The notes beneath the pieces were generated by a model. That model had not been told where the DNA came from, did not search any database, and saw only the letters and a program-made list of their open reading frames with translations. The position numbers were made by a program, and so were the translations under genes. Below are positions 1 through 8,843 of a stretch of DNA of 64,000 nucleotides, in pieces (the stretch's first letter is position 1; the number at the start of each line of letters is the position of its first letter). The DNA comes from Streptomyces fungicidicus (GTDB taxonomy: Bacteria > Actinomycetota > Actinomycetes > Streptomycetales > Streptomycetaceae), in NCBI RefSeq assembly GCF_003665435.1, contig NZ_CP023407.1, positions 5,939,501 through 6,003,500 on the forward strand, in the 5' to 3' direction.

Positions 1-680
1 CCGGACGCGGCGAGGACCACCTCGTCATGATCACGCTCGGCACCGGCATCGGCGGCGCCATCCTGGAGGACGGCCAGGTCAAACGCGGCAAGTACGGGGT
101 GGCCGGCGAGTTCGGCCATATGCAGGTCGTCCCCGGCGGCCACCGCTGCCCCTGCGGCAACCGCGGCTGCTGGGAGCAGTACAGCTCCGGCAACGCGCTG
201 GTCCGCGAGGCGCGCGAGCTGGCCGCCGCCGACTCCCCGGTCGCCTACGGGATCATCGAGCACGTCAAAGGGAACATCGCCGACATCACCGGCCCGATGA
301 TCACCGAGCTGGCCCGCGAGGGCGACGCCATGTGCATCGAGCTGCTCCAGGACATCGGCCAGTGGCTCGGCGTCGGCATCGCCAACCTCGCCGCCGCCCT
401 CGACCCGTCCTGCTTCGTCATCGGCGGGGGCGTCTCCGCCGCCGACGACCTGCTCATCGGCCCCGCGCGGGACGCCTTCAAACGGCACCTCACCGGCCGC
501 GGCTACCGCCCCGAGGCCCACATCGTCCGCGCCCAGCTCGGCCCCGAGGCCGGCATGGTCGGCGCCGCCGACCTCGCCCGGCTGGTCGCCCGCCGCTTCC
601 GCCGCGCCAAGCGCCGCCGCGTCGAACGCTACGAGCGGTTCGCCGAGGCGCGCCGCGGCACCACCCAGGAGTCGCTGTGA
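1..680 (+). CDS. ROK-family sugar kinase (glucokinase-like), 5' end outside the window
   Basis: The reading frame is open from the left edge, so the N-terminus with the ATP-binding phosphate-1 motif is missing. The visible part starts with a GRGEDHLVMITLGTGIGGAI-type segment of the ROK fold. The zinc-binding signature CPCGNRGCWEQY follows, with the conserved GEFGH just before it and a C-terminal DPSCFVIGGGVS strand. ROK kinases phosphorylate glucose or related sugars in the cytoplasm, and the zinc knuckle plus EFGH motif fits a glucokinase. The true substrate cannot be told from this fragment. The C-terminus carries a basic tail (RRFRRAKRRRVERYERF) longer than usual. The stop codon overlaps the GTG start of the next gene, suggesting translational coupling. 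Confidence 0.85.
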   Translation, partial: GRGEDHLVMITLGTGIGGAILEDGQVKRGKYGVAGEFGHMQVVPGGHRCPCGNRGCWEQYSSGNALVREARELAAADSPVAYGIIEHVKGNIADITGPMITELAREGDAMCIELLQDIGQWLGVGIANLAAALDPSCFVIGGGVSAADDLLIGPARDAFKRHLTGRGYRPEAHIVRAQLGPEAGMVGAADLARLVARRFRRAKRRRVERYERFAEARRGTTQESL

Positions 681-1255
681 GCGGCGAGTTCCCCCAGCAG
701 GCGGACCTCCCGGGCGCGCCCCGCCCGGCCGAGGACCGGCGGCACATGATCCGCCGCAGGGCGCTCACCCTGCTGATCATCGTGCTGCTCATCGGCATCC
801 CGGCCGGGTACCTGGTGATCTCCGCGAACCAGAGCCGGGCCAGCGGCAAGGACAAGGAGGCGAAGTACTCCGCGACCGGCCTGACCGAGGGCTGGCCGTC
901 GAAGGTGCAGCGCCGTCTCTACCAGGTGCCCGTGCCGCACCCCGCCTGGTGGGTGGCGTCCTACGAGACCAACAACTGGAAGACCAGCCGCCTCTACGTC
1001 GAGTTCGAGACCACGGACGCGGGTCTGAGCGCCTTCCTGACCAGCCTGGGAGTGCGGCAGGACGCGCTGAAGCGCGACGACCTCACCATCGGCGCGCGCG
1101 ACCGGGAGGTCACCGGCTGGAACTTCGAGGGGCCCGGCACCTGGTCGGGCTTCGTCCACGAGCAGGAGAACCCCGCGCCCACCCACGACGTGGTCGTCAA
1201 CCACAACAAGCCGGGCTATCCCCGGGTGTACGTGGTCTCCCGCACCGTGCCCTGA
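677..1255 (+). CDS. small single-pass membrane protein of unknown function
   Basis: The GTG start at 677 shares GTGA with the stop of the ROK kinase, so the two are probably translated together; an internal ATG at 746 is a second possible start. The 192-residue product has a short cytoplasmic N-terminus, one hydrophobic helix (about residues 28-48, LTLLIIVLLIGIPAGYLVIS) and an extracytoplasmic domain of about 140 residues. That domain is rich in aromatic residues (HPAWWVASYETNNW, GWNFEGPGTWSGF). I do not recognise the domain. Its coupling to a sugar kinase suggests a co-conserved envelope protein, but no function can be assigned. Confidence 0.7.
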   Translation: MSGEFPQQADLPGAPRPAEDRRHMIRRRALTLLIIVLLIGIPAGYLVISANQSRASGKDKEAKYSATGLTEGWPSKVQRRLYQVPVPHPAWWVASYETNNWKTSRLYVEFETTDAGLSAFLTSLGVRQDALKRDDLTIGARDREVTGWNFEGPGTWSGFVHEQENPAPTHDVVVNHNKPGYPRVYVVSRTVP

Positions 1256-1352
1256 CCCCGCACGCGGGCCGGCCGCCGGGGCCGGTTGTCAGACCCCGCC
1301 CGTAGAGTCGGAGACGACTGGCCGGACACAGGGGCGGGAGGTGACAGGACGT

Positions 1353-4262
1353 ATGAGCGAGCGGACCACGGCGGCCGCAGCGGGCCCGGCCGCGCCCGGC
1401 GGGACGGCGGGGGAGGACCCTTCCGTCCGGCTCGCGGCCGTCTTCCTGCCCGCGCCCCTCCCGCGCGACGGACGGATCGCCTTCTACGACCCCGCCGGCG
1501 GCCCCGGCGAGCCGCCGCCGCCCCCTGGCGGAACCGGCACCACCGGGCCCGCGCGGCACACCGAACTCACCGTCGTCCGCCCGCACGGCACGGGGGTGCG
1601 GCGGCGGACCACCACGGCCCTCTCCCTCCCCGTCGACGAGGCGCTGCCGCTGCTGGTCCGCGCCCGTCACGATCCCGCCGCCCACCCCGCCACCGCCTGC
1701 TGGGGAGCGGCCGCCCTGCACGCGCTGCGGCTCACCGCCCGCGGCCGGCTGCTGCCCGGCCTGACCGCCGCCGGACACGACGCCTGGCGCGCCGGCCCCC
1801 TCGAACCGGACGACGTGGCGCACCTGCGCGCGGTGGCCGCCGCCCTGCCGTACGAGGGCCACGCCGTCCCGCTGCCGGGACCGGGACCCGTCCGGCTGCC
1901 CCGGCCGGAGGCGCTGGTGCGCGCCTTCCTGGACGCGGTCACCGACACCCTGCCCCGCACCCCGGCCGCGGCGTACGCCTCGGGAGCGCCGTTCGCCGCG
2001 CGCCCGGCGCAGCGGCTGCCCGACGCCCGCGACTGGGCCGCCGAGGTCGCCGCCGGCATGGACGCCGGGGTGCGCGTCTCGCTCCGCCTGGACCTGTCCG
2101 CGTACGACCTCTTCGACGCCGGCGAGGGAGCGGGCGGCGGCGCCGGGAGCGGCGCGCGCGGCGCCGGGGCGGCGATCGTCCAGGTGCACAGCCTCGCCGA
2201 CCCCACCCTGGTCGCCGACGCGGCGGCCCTGTGGGCGGGCGGGGCGGACGCCTCCTTCGGCCCCCGCGCGCGGGTGGACGCCGCCCTCGCCGTGCGCCGC
2301 GCCGCCCGCGTCTGGCCCCCGCTGGACCGGCTCTCCGACCAGGACGTGCCGGACGTGCTGGCCCTGTCCGAGGACGAGCTCAACGACCTGCTGGGGGTGG
2401 CGGCCACCCGGCTCGCCGCGGCCGGGGTGGCGGTGCACTGGCCACGGGACCTCGCCCAGGACCTGACCGCCACGGCGGTGGTCCGGCCGGCACCCGGCTC
2501 GGCGACCGACGGCACCGGCTTCTTCGAGAGCGAGGACCTGCTGCGGTTCGGCTGGCAGCTCGCCCTCGGCGGCGACCCCCTCACCGAGGCCGAGATGGAC
2601 GCCCTGGCCGAGGCCCACCGCCCGGTCGTGCGGCTGCGCGACCAGTGGGTGCTGGTCGACCCCGACCTCGTGCGCAAGGCCCGCAAGCGGGACCTGGGGC
2701 TGCTCGACCCGGTCGACGCGCTGTCCGTCGCCCTCACCGGGCACGCGGAGGTCGACGGCGAGACCGTCGAGGCGGTGCCGGCCGGCGCCCTCGCCGTCCT
2801 CCGCGACCGCCTCACCGCCGGCGTGCGGCCCGCCGAGCCGCCGCCCGGCCTCGACGCCACGCTGCGCGACTACCAGCTCCGGGGGCTGGCCTGGCTGGAC
2901 CTCATGACCTCCCTCGGCCTCGGCGGCTGCCTCGCCGACGACATGGGACTGGGCAAGACCATCACCCTCATCGCGCTCCATCTGAAGCGGGCCCGCAGCG
3001 AACCCACCCTGGTGGTCTGTCCCGCCTCGCTGCTCGGCAACTGGCAGCGGGAGATCACCCGGTTCGCGCCCGGCGTCCCCGTACGCCGCTTCCACGGCCC
3101 GGACCGCACCCTGGACGGCGTGGACGGCGGCTTCGTCCTCACCACCTACGGCACCATGCGCTCCACCGCGCCGGAACTCGCCGGCCGGCGGTGGGGCATG
3201 GTCGTCGCCGACGAGGCACAGTACGTCAAGAACCCCCACTCCGCGACGGCGAAGGCCCTGCGCACCATCCCGGCCCCCGCACGGGTCGCGCTCACCGGCA
3301 CCCCGGTGGAGAACAACCTCTCCGAGCTGTGGGCCCTCCTCGACTGGACGACCCCAGGACTCCTCGGCCCGCTGAAGTCCTTCCGCGCCCGGCACGCGCG
3401 CGCGGTGGAGACGGGCGAGGACGACGCGGCGGCCGGGCGCCTCGCCCGTCTGGTCCGCCCCTTCCTGCTGCGGCGCAAGAAGTCCGACCCCGGCATCGTG
3501 CCGGAACTGCCGCCCAAGACCGAGACGGACCACCCGGTGCCGCTCACCCGCGAGCAGGCCGCGCTGTACGAGGCGGTGGTGCGCGAGTCGATGGCCGCCA
3601 TCGGGACGGCGCGGGGCATGGGCCGCCGCGGACTGGTGCTGAAGCTGCTGACCTCGCTGAAGCAGATCTGCGACCACCCCGCGCTGTATCTGAAGGAGGA
3701 GCCCGCGGGGGCCGGCGGCGACCGGCTCTCCGCCCGTTCCGGAAAGCTCGCCCTGCTGGACGAACTGCTCGACACCCTCCTCGCCGAGGACGGCTCGGCC
3801 CTGGTCTTCACCCAGTACGTCGGGATGGCCCGCCTGATCACCGCCCACCTCGCCGGGCGCGCGGTCCCGGCCGACCTCCTGCACGGCGGTACGCCGGTGC
3901 CGGAGCGGGAGCGCATGGTGGACCGCTTCCAGAGCGGGGCGACGCCCGTCCTGGTGCTCTCGCTCAAGGCCGCGGGCACCGGCCTCAACCTGACCCGCGC
4001 GGGCCATGTCGTCCACTTCGACCGCTGGTGGAACCCCGCGGTCGAGGAGCAGGCCACCGACCGCGCGTACCGCATCGGGCAGACCCAGCCCGTGCAGGTG
4101 CACCGCCTGGTCACCGAGGGCACGGTCGAGGACCGCATCGCCGACATGCTGGAGTCCAAGCGCGCCCTCGCCGACGCGGTCCTCGGGTCGGGCGAGTCCG
4201 CGCTCACGGAGCTGTCCGACCGTGATCTGTCCGATCTGGTGTCCCTGCGGAGGCCGGCATGA
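1353..4262 (+). CDS. SNF2/RapA-family DEAD-like helicase
   Basis: This 969-residue protein has an N-terminal region of about 500 residues of the type found in bacterial SNF2 proteins, followed by the two RecA-like lobes. Motif I reads DDMGLGKT, motif II DEAQ (VVADEAQYVKN) and motif III LTGTPVENN. The C-terminal lobe ends with the Snf2 signature HFDRWWNPAVEEQATDRAYRIGQ. Proteins of this family are double-stranded DNA translocases that remodel protein-DNA complexes or stalled polymerase. The ATG at 1353 was preferred over the in-frame GTG at 1341 because GGAGG at 1337-1341 sits at a usable distance only from the ATG. The 3' end overlaps the next gene by ATGA, so the helicase and the SWIM protein are very likely co-translated partners. 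Confidence 0.88.
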   Translation: MSERTTAAAAGPAAPGGTAGEDPSVRLAAVFLPAPLPRDGRIAFYDPAGGPGEPPPPPGGTGTTGPARHTELTVVRPHGTGVRRRTTTALSLPVDEALPLLVRARHDPAAHPATACWGAAALHALRLTARGRLLPGLTAAGHDAWRAGPLEPDDVAHLRAVAAALPYEGHAVPLPGPGPVRLPRPEALVRAFLDAVTDTLPRTPAAAYASGAPFAARPAQRLPDARDWAAEVAAGMDAGVRVSLRLDLSAYDLFDAGEGAGGGAGSGARGAGAAIVQVHSLADPTLVADAAALWAGGADASFGPRARVDAALAVRRAARVWPPLDRLSDQDVPDVLALSEDELNDLLGVAATRLAAAGVAVHWPRDLAQDLTATAVVRPAPGSATDGTGFFESEDLLRFGWQLALGGDPLTEAEMDALAEAHRPVVRLRDQWVLVDPDLVRKARKRDLGLLDPVDALSVALTGHAEVDGETVEAVPAGALAVLRDRLTAGVRPAEPPPGLDATLRDYQLRGLAWLDLMTSLGLGGCLADDMGLGKTITLIALHLKRARSEPTLVVCPASLLGNWQREITRFAPGVPVRRFHGPDRTLDGVDGGFVLTTYGTMRSTAPELAGRRWGMVVADEAQYVKNPHSATAKALRTIPAPARVALTGTPVENNLSELWALLDWTTPGLLGPLKSFRARHARAVETGEDDAAAGRLARLVRPFLLRRKKSDPGIVPELPPKTETDHPVPLTREQAALYEAVVRESMAAIGTARGMGRRGLVLKLLTSLKQICDHPALYLKEEPAGAGGDRLSARSGKLALLDELLDTLLAEDGSALVFTQYVGMARLITAHLAGRAVPADLLHGGTPVPERERMVDRFQSGATPVLVLSLKAAGTGLNLTRAGHVVHFDRWWNPAVEEQATDRAYRIGQTQPVQVHRLVTEGTVEDRIADMLESKRALADAVLGSGESALTELSDRDLSDLVSLRRPA

Positions 4263-6664
4263 CCCCCCGCCCGTCCGACGAGGCACGCGAGGCCCTGCGC
4301 GCGGCCCGCGAGCGGGCGGCCGGCGAGCCGGCGGCCACCGAGGACCGGCCGCCCGGCGCCGCCACGCCGCCCGCGGCCGCGCCGTCCGCCGGCCGGGCGC
4401 CCCGCCCGGGCGACGTGGCGCGCGAGGCACTGCGCCGCGCGGTGCGGGCCCGGCGCGGCACCGAAGCGGAGGCCGACGACGCCGACGGAAGCGAAACCCC
4501 GACGCCGACGGACCGCCACGCCCCGGAGGCGACGGGCCCGGACAGGACGGCCCCCGGCGACGAAGGGTCCGGCGACACCGGGGGCGTGGATGTGTCGCCC
4601 GGGGGCGTGGCGGGCTCGCCGGGGCGTGAGCCGGTGTCGCCCGGCACGCCGGGAGAGGCGTCACCCGGCGCGTCGGCGATCCCGGACGCCGCGTCCGGGG
4701 AGACCCGTGACGGCGTTGCGGCGGTCGGTCCGGTGTCGTCCGGGGATGCCCGTGACGGCGTGGCGGCGGTCGATCCGGCGTCGTCCGGGGATGCCCGTGA
4801 CGGCGCGGCGATGGCCGGTCCGGTGTCGTCCGGGGCGGGGGAGGTCACCGCGCCGTCGCCGGGGGCGCCGGCGGACGGCGCGTCCGGGGACGTCCCTGAC
4901 GACGTGGCTGCGGTCGATCCGGTGTCGTCCGGGGAGGCTCGTGACGGCGCGGCGGCGGTCGGTCCGGTGTCGTCCGGGGAGGCTCGTGACGACGTGGGGA
5001 CGGTCGGTCCGGTGTCGTCCGGGGACGTCCGTGACGGCGCGGCGACGGTCGGCCCCGCCCCCTCCGGGGACGGGGCGGTCGGCGTGCCGGGGGAGGCGGG
5101 CCGGCCGGCCGCCCGACCTGGGGACGCCGCGCGGGAGGCGTTGCGGTCCGCCCGTGAGGAGGCCGACGTCCGGCCCGAACGGGCCGGGACCCCCGCGCGG
5201 CGCGCACCCTCACCGGCCCCGCGCGTCCCCCGCACGACGCGCGGCGACCGCGCCGCGGACACCCGGGCGCGCGAGGTCCGTTCGGCGCTCGCCGACGCCT
5301 TCCGCCTGCCCGGCACGGCGGACGGACCGGAGAGGGATCCCGGCCCCGGCACCGGAGCGGCCCCTACCCCGGCCGCCCCGCGGGACACCGCGCCCCGCTC
5401 CATGGCCGCTCCCGCCCGCGACGGCGAACTGCGCCGCACCTTCCCGGCGTTCCCGCCCCGCACCCCGGACACGCCGCGCTTCGCCGAGACCTGGTGGGGC
5501 GACGAGTGGGTCACCGCGCTGGAGGACGGCGCGCTCGACGCCGCACGGCTGGCACGCGGGCGCGCCTACGCCGAAGAGGGACACGTCGACGCCATCACCG
5601 TCACCCCGGGGCTGGTGCTCGCCTACGTGCGGGGCAGCCGCCCGCGGCCGTACCGGGTGCAGGTGCGGCTGCGGACGTTCGGCGACGCCGAGTGGGAGCG
5701 GTTTCTGGACGCCGCCGCCGAGCGGCCCGGCCATATCGCCGCACTGCTCGACAAGGAGATGCCGCAGTCCCTCGCCGACTGCGGAGTCCCGCTGCTGCCC
5801 GACCCCGGCGACCTCGCCCCGCGGTGCAGCTGCCCCGACTCCGGTCACCCCTGCAAGCACGCCGCGGCCCTCTGCTACCAGACGGCCCGGCTGCTCGACG
5901 CCGACCCGTTCGTACTGCTCCTGCTGCGCGGGCGCGGCGAGCGCGAGGTGATCGACGCGCTCTCCCGGCTCAGCGCCGCCCGCACCGCCCGCGCCGCCCA
6001 GGGAAGGGAACCGGAACCCCTGCCCGGCATCAGGGCGGCCGAGGCAGTCGCCCGGAGCGGCCTCCCGCCGCTCCCGGCCCCGCTGCCCCCGCCGCCGCAC
6101 CCCGAACAGCCGCCCGTGTACCCGGCGTCACCGGGCGGGCCCGACCCGTTCGCGCTGGACCAGCTGGCCACCGACGCCGCCGCCCGCGCGCACGCCCTGC
6201 TCACCACCGGCCGCGACCCCGTCGCCCGGCTGACTCTCTGGCAGGACGCGGTGCGGCTCGCCGCCGCCCGCCCCGGCTCCGGACTGACCGCGGCGACCCG
6301 CGCGCTGTACTCCTCCCTGGCCCGAGCCGCCGGCCGCACCCCCGCCGATCTGGCGCGCGCGGTCGCCGCCTGGCGCCAGGGCGGCCGCCGGGGCCTCGAC
6401 GTCCTCGACGAGCCCTGGGACCCGCCGGCCGGCCGGTTCGACCGCGCCCGCCCGCTGCTCCTCGCCGCCGACCTGCCCGCCTTCCGCCCCTGGCGCAACC
6501 ACCTCACCCACCCCCGGGGCCATGTCCAGCTCCGCCTGGGCCGCGACCACCTCTGGTACGCCTACGAGTCCGAGCCGGGCCACGACGACTGGTGGCCCCG
6601 CGGCACCCCCGACCCGGATCCCGTGGGCGCACTGACCGGACTGGACACCCTGGGCGACCTGTGA
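4259..6664 (+). CDS. SWIM zinc-finger protein, partner of the SNF2 helicase
   Basis: 801 residues, starting in the ATGA overlap with the helicase. The C-terminal half has a SWIM zinc finger (residues about 523-535, CSCPDSGHPCKH), expected to bind DNA or protein. It is followed by a Pro-rich linker and a helical C-terminal domain. The N-terminal 380 residues look like low-complexity linker: three copies of a GDxAREALRxAR motif (about residues 7-15, 51-60 and 288-298) and, between the second and third, a tandem 15-residue repeat. SWIM proteins commonly sit next to SNF2 helicases in Streptomyces, and the overlap here supports a complex. The DNA transaction served is unknown. Confidence 0.85.
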   Translation: MTPRPSDEAREALRAARERAAGEPAATEDRPPGAATPPAAAPSAGRAPRPGDVAREALRRAVRARRGTEAEADDADGSETPTPTDRHAPEATGPDRTAPGDEGSGDTGGVDVSPGGVAGSPGREPVSPGTPGEASPGASAIPDAASGETRDGVAAVGPVSSGDARDGVAAVDPASSGDARDGAAMAGPVSSGAGEVTAPSPGAPADGASGDVPDDVAAVDPVSSGEARDGAAAVGPVSSGEARDDVGTVGPVSSGDVRDGAATVGPAPSGDGAVGVPGEAGRPAARPGDAAREALRSAREEADVRPERAGTPARRAPSPAPRVPRTTRGDRAADTRAREVRSALADAFRLPGTADGPERDPGPGTGAAPTPAAPRDTAPRSMAAPARDGELRRTFPAFPPRTPDTPRFAETWWGDEWVTALEDGALDAARLARGRAYAEEGHVDAITVTPGLVLAYVRGSRPRPYRVQVRLRTFGDAEWERFLDAAAERPGHIAALLDKEMPQSLADCGVPLLPDPGDLAPRCSCPDSGHPCKHAAALCYQTARLLDADPFVLLLLRGRGEREVIDALSRLSAARTARAAQGREPEPLPGIRAAEAVARSGLPPLPAPLPPPPHPEQPPVYPASPGGPDPFALDQLATDAAARAHALLTTGRDPVARLTLWQDAVRLAAARPGSGLTAATRALYSSLARAAGRTPADLARAVAAWRQGGRRGLDVLDEPWDPPAGRFDRARPLLLAADLPAFRPWRNHLTHPRGHVQLRLGRDHLWYAYESEPGHDDWWPRGTPDPDPVGALTGLDTLGDL
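4688..5071 (+). repeat. in-frame 45-bp tandem repeat inside the SWIM gene
   Basis: Residues about 144-271 of the SWIM protein are built from degenerate copies of a 15-residue unit close to PVSSGDARDGAAAVG. About seven recognisable copies occur, the series being interrupted once by a unique APSPGAPADGAS stretch. The DNA units (GTGTCGTCCGGGGA followed by GTGACGGCG) are near-identical, so copy number probably changes by slippage or recombination. Confidence 0.85.
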
Positions 6665-6701
6665 ACCGCCCGGCGCCTCCCGGAAGCCGACGCCACCGTG
6701 C

Positions 6702-7103
6702 TCAACGGCCGGCCGGGCGGACGGGGGGCGTCCCGGTGTTCCGCCCGCGCCGCCGGAGGGCCCCGCGTCCGGCGGCGGCCCAGAGCCTGCGGAGCAGGGC
6801 GGCGCCCGCGACCAGGGCGACCACGAGGAAGCCCGCCCGCGCGGGACGTCGTCCCGGCGGCGGGGGCGCGGCGGTCTCATGCGACACCTCCCGGGCGATC
6901 CGCCGCCAGACGTGTCCGGGGGGCGCGGCCGGGAGATCCGCCACCTCGGCGTCGCGTGCGGCGGCCACCAGGCGGGACAGCTGCCTCAGTTCCTCGCGGC
7001 AGTGCGGGCAGCTCGCGATGTGCCGCAGGGCGCCGACATCGTCGTCACCGGTCGCGTGGCCCAGCGCCAGCTCCACCAGGTGCGCCGACTCGACATGGCC
7101 CAC
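6702..7103 (-). CDS. litB: LitB-type zinc-binding anti-sigma factor
   Basis: Third gene of the litSAB unit. The 133-residue product has an HxxxCxxC zinc anti-sigma motif (HIASCPHC), then a hydrophobic helix near the C-terminus (FLVVALVAGAALL), as in membrane anti-sigma factors that hold ECF sigma factors. The GTG at 7103 was chosen because GGAGG lies five bases upstream; a GTG at 7145 in the same frame would add 14 residues. By position and motif it matches LitB, the putative anti-sigma factor of LitS in S. coelicolor. It runs convergent to the SWIM gene with a gap of only 37 bases. The C-terminal tail after the membrane helix is very basic. Confidence 0.75.
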   Translation of the reverse strand: MGHVESAHLVELALGHATGDDDVGALRHIASCPHCREELRQLSRLVAAARDAEVADLPAAPPGHVWRRIAREVSHETAAPPPPGRRPARAGFLVVALVAGAALLRRLWAAAGRGALRRRGRNTGTPPVRPAGR

Positions 7104-7195
7104 TGCGACCTCCGGTGTCTCGGATCCGTACTGCTTGTGCAACACCGGCTTCCGGCCGCCGGGCCGGGTTCCCGCGGCCGGCCCGGAACGCCGAG

Positions 7196-7220
7196 GGCGG
7201 CTGCCGGGGCGGCAGCCGCC
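7196..7220 (-). terminator. hairpin between litA and litB
   Basis: Perfect 10-bp stem GGCGGCTGCC / GGCAGCCGCC with a 5-base loop, 22 bases past the litA stop on the minus strand. It has no T-run, so it may act as a partial terminator that lowers litB expression relative to litA. Confidence 0.55.
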
Positions 7221-7242
7221 GGGGGTCGGCCCTCCCACGCCG

Positions 7243-8070
7243 TCAGGGACGCCGGTCCACGAAGCGGCGGGCCACCAGGACGCCGGGCACCGCGAGCGCT
7301 CCGGCCGCCCAGGCAGGCCACCGGTCGGGGGAGTTCGGGGCGGCGGCGCTCCCGCCGCCCGTGTGCCCGGAGCCGGACGGTGATTCCGTGCCGCTCAGCG
7401 TCTGGGTGGCCAGGGCCAGGTTCTTGTCGTCGGCGCTGCCCCAGGCGTAGACGACGTTGCTGGTGCCCTCCGCCAGTTTCAGCTCGGCCGGTCCGATGGC
7501 CACCGTGTCCGTCCCGGCGAGGACGACGTCGGTGTTCACCGTCCCGGCGTCGACCGTCGCGGTGTCCTGGTCGGGGTTGGACAGACCGGTGAAGAGGGGC
7601 TGTCCGCCGGCCCGTACGTCCACGGCGGGCGCGGCCGCGACATGGCGGACCGTCAGCCGCGCCTGGCCGGAGTCCACCTGGGACACGTCGTCGGCGAACG
7701 CCGTCAGCTGGGGCTTGCCGGCGGCGGACAGGTGGGCGGCGATCGTGGCGTTGCCGCCCTCGGGCACCTTCACCTCTTTCTCGAGGGCCGGTGTGCCGTC
7801 GGGATCCTGGCCCGCCTTGAAGATCTCGATGTCGTAGGTTCCGGCGTCGAGGGACTGCGGCTCGGTCACCGTGCCCGGCTTGAAGTCGCTGAGCAGCTCG
7901 TTGCCGTTGGCGTAGACGTCGACGGTCATCCCGGGGATGCCGTGGAAGACGGACACCATGGACTTGTCCTCTGCCGTGTCGGACGCGGCCATGGCGGGTG
8001 CGCCCACCCCGAGGGCGAGTGCGCACGCGCCGGCCGAGGCGGCGACGGCGACGGGGGTCCGGGAGCTCAT
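7243..8070 (-). CDS. litA: LitA-type secreted/membrane-anchored DUF4397 protein
   Basis: 275 residues. The N-terminus is a signal sequence (VAVAASAGACALALGVGAPAMAAS); an AGAC inside it could be a lipobox, in line with the description of S. coelicolor LitA as a putative lipoprotein. Two DUF4397 beta-sandwich repeats follow (around VSVFHGIPGMTVDVYANG and LTVRHVAAAPAVDVRAGG). A Ser/Gly-rich spacer leads to a C-terminal hydrophobic segment with a basic tail (AWAAGALAVPGVLVARRF), so the protein is probably held at the membrane surface. The ATG at 8070 is favoured because GAAGGG lies nine bases upstream; the ATG at 8079 would abut it. Its role in the light response is unknown; a sensor or modulator of the LitB/LitS pair is an inference from operon position. 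Confidence 0.8.
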   Translation of the reverse strand: MSSRTPVAVAASAGACALALGVGAPAMAASDTAEDKSMVSVFHGIPGMTVDVYANGNELLSDFKPGTVTEPQSLDAGTYDIEIFKAGQDPDGTPALEKEVKVPEGGNATIAAHLSAAGKPQLTAFADDVSQVDSGQARLTVRHVAAAPAVDVRAGGQPLFTGLSNPDQDTATVDAGTVNTDVVLAGTDTVAIGPAELKLAEGTSNVVYAWGSADDKNLALATQTLSGTESPSGSGHTGGGSAAAPNSPDRWPAWAAGALAVPGVLVARRFVDRRP

Positions 8071-8168
8071 GGGGATCATCCCTTCGCGTGGGGTCTCCGC
8101 CGGCTGCGGAGTCTCGTTCCTGTTTCGCGGGGGGCAGGTGCCGCGGATGCGCCCGGGGCGAGGTTTGT

Positions 8169-8200
8169 CCGGCCGTGCGCGGAGGCCGGCGCACGGCCGG
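8169..8200 (-). terminator. hairpin between litS and litA
   Basis: Perfect 12-bp stem CCGGCCGTGCGC / GCGCACGGCCGG with an 8-base loop, starting four bases after the litS stop codon on the minus strand. There is no U-tract, as is common for Streptomyces terminators. It should attenuate read-through from litS into litAB. Confidence 0.65.
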
Positions 8201-8204
8201 AGCC

Positions 8205-8798
8205 CTACACGTGGTCCTGCTCGATGACCATCCGCAGCCGGTGCAGACCCCGGCGGGCGTGACTCTTGACCGTCCCCAGGGGCACGCCGGTGCGCTCCGC
8301 GATCTGGGCCTGCGTCAGGTCCTCGAAGAACGCCAGGCACAGCACCTCCCGCTGAGCGCGCGGCAGCCGGGACAGGGCCTCGACGAGCAGCACGCGGTCC
8401 AGCACGTCGTCCGGTGCCGCGGCGGCCGTCGCGGCGGGGGCGGCGCCGTGCGCGGCCGAGTCGACGAGGGAGAGGCGCCGCGTCCTGGCGGCCAGTGCGT
8501 CGATGATCTTGCGGCGGGTGATGCCGACCAGCCAGGCGCCGAGCGCGCCCCGGTCGGGACGGAAGCCGTTCCGCCCGCGCCAGGCGCCGATGAAGACCTG
8601 CTGGGTCACGTCGTCGGCCTCGTGGGTGTCGCCCAGGGACCGGGTGGCCATGGTGTGGACCAGTGAGCCCCAGCGGCGGTATATCGCCGCGAACGCCTCC
8701 TCGTCGGCAGCGGCGAGCCCACGGGCCAGTTCCTCCTCGTACCGCGTCTCCTCCACGGGCGGGACGAGGGCGGTGGTGGATCGCGTCTGGGTGGTCAT
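8205..8798 (-). CDS. litS: ECF sigma factor LitS for light-induced carotenoid genes
   Basis: 197 residues with the ECF sigma layout: region 2 (about residues 35-105, FAAIYRRWGSLVHTMATRSL, ADDVTQQVFIGAW) and region 4 (about 145-195, LPRAQREVLCLAFFEDLT then the HTH QAQIAERTGVPLGTVKSHAR). The ATG at 8798 has a strong GGAGGAG eight bases upstream. It is divergent from litR across a 93-base region holding the LitR operator. In S. coelicolor this sigma factor directs transcription of the crtE and crtY operons under blue light; the identical gene order here supports the same role. LitB encoded downstream is the expected antagonist. Confidence 0.9.
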   Translation of the reverse strand: MTTQTRSTTALVPPVEETRYEEELARGLAAADEEAFAAIYRRWGSLVHTMATRSLGDTHEADDVTQQVFIGAWRGRNGFRPDRGALGAWLVGITRRKIIDALAARTRRLSLVDSAAHGAAPAATAAAAPDDVLDRVLLVEALSRLPRAQREVLCLAFFEDLTQAQIAERTGVPLGTVKSHARRGLHRLRMVIEQDHV

Positions 8799-8843
8799 GG
8801 CCTGACTCCTCCTGCGGTGCGCGTGACTCCAGTGTTGAAGGCG

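Noticed and set aside
1197..4664. Very long open frame on the minus strand opposite the SNF2 and SWIM genes
   Set aside because: Arg/Gly/Pro-rich composition, no domain, and it mirrors a well-supported gene on the other strand; a GC-skew shadow.
4688..5071. Regular repeats suggesting a CRISPR array
   Set aside because: The repeats are contiguous without unique spacers, in frame, and encode a 15-residue protein repeat.
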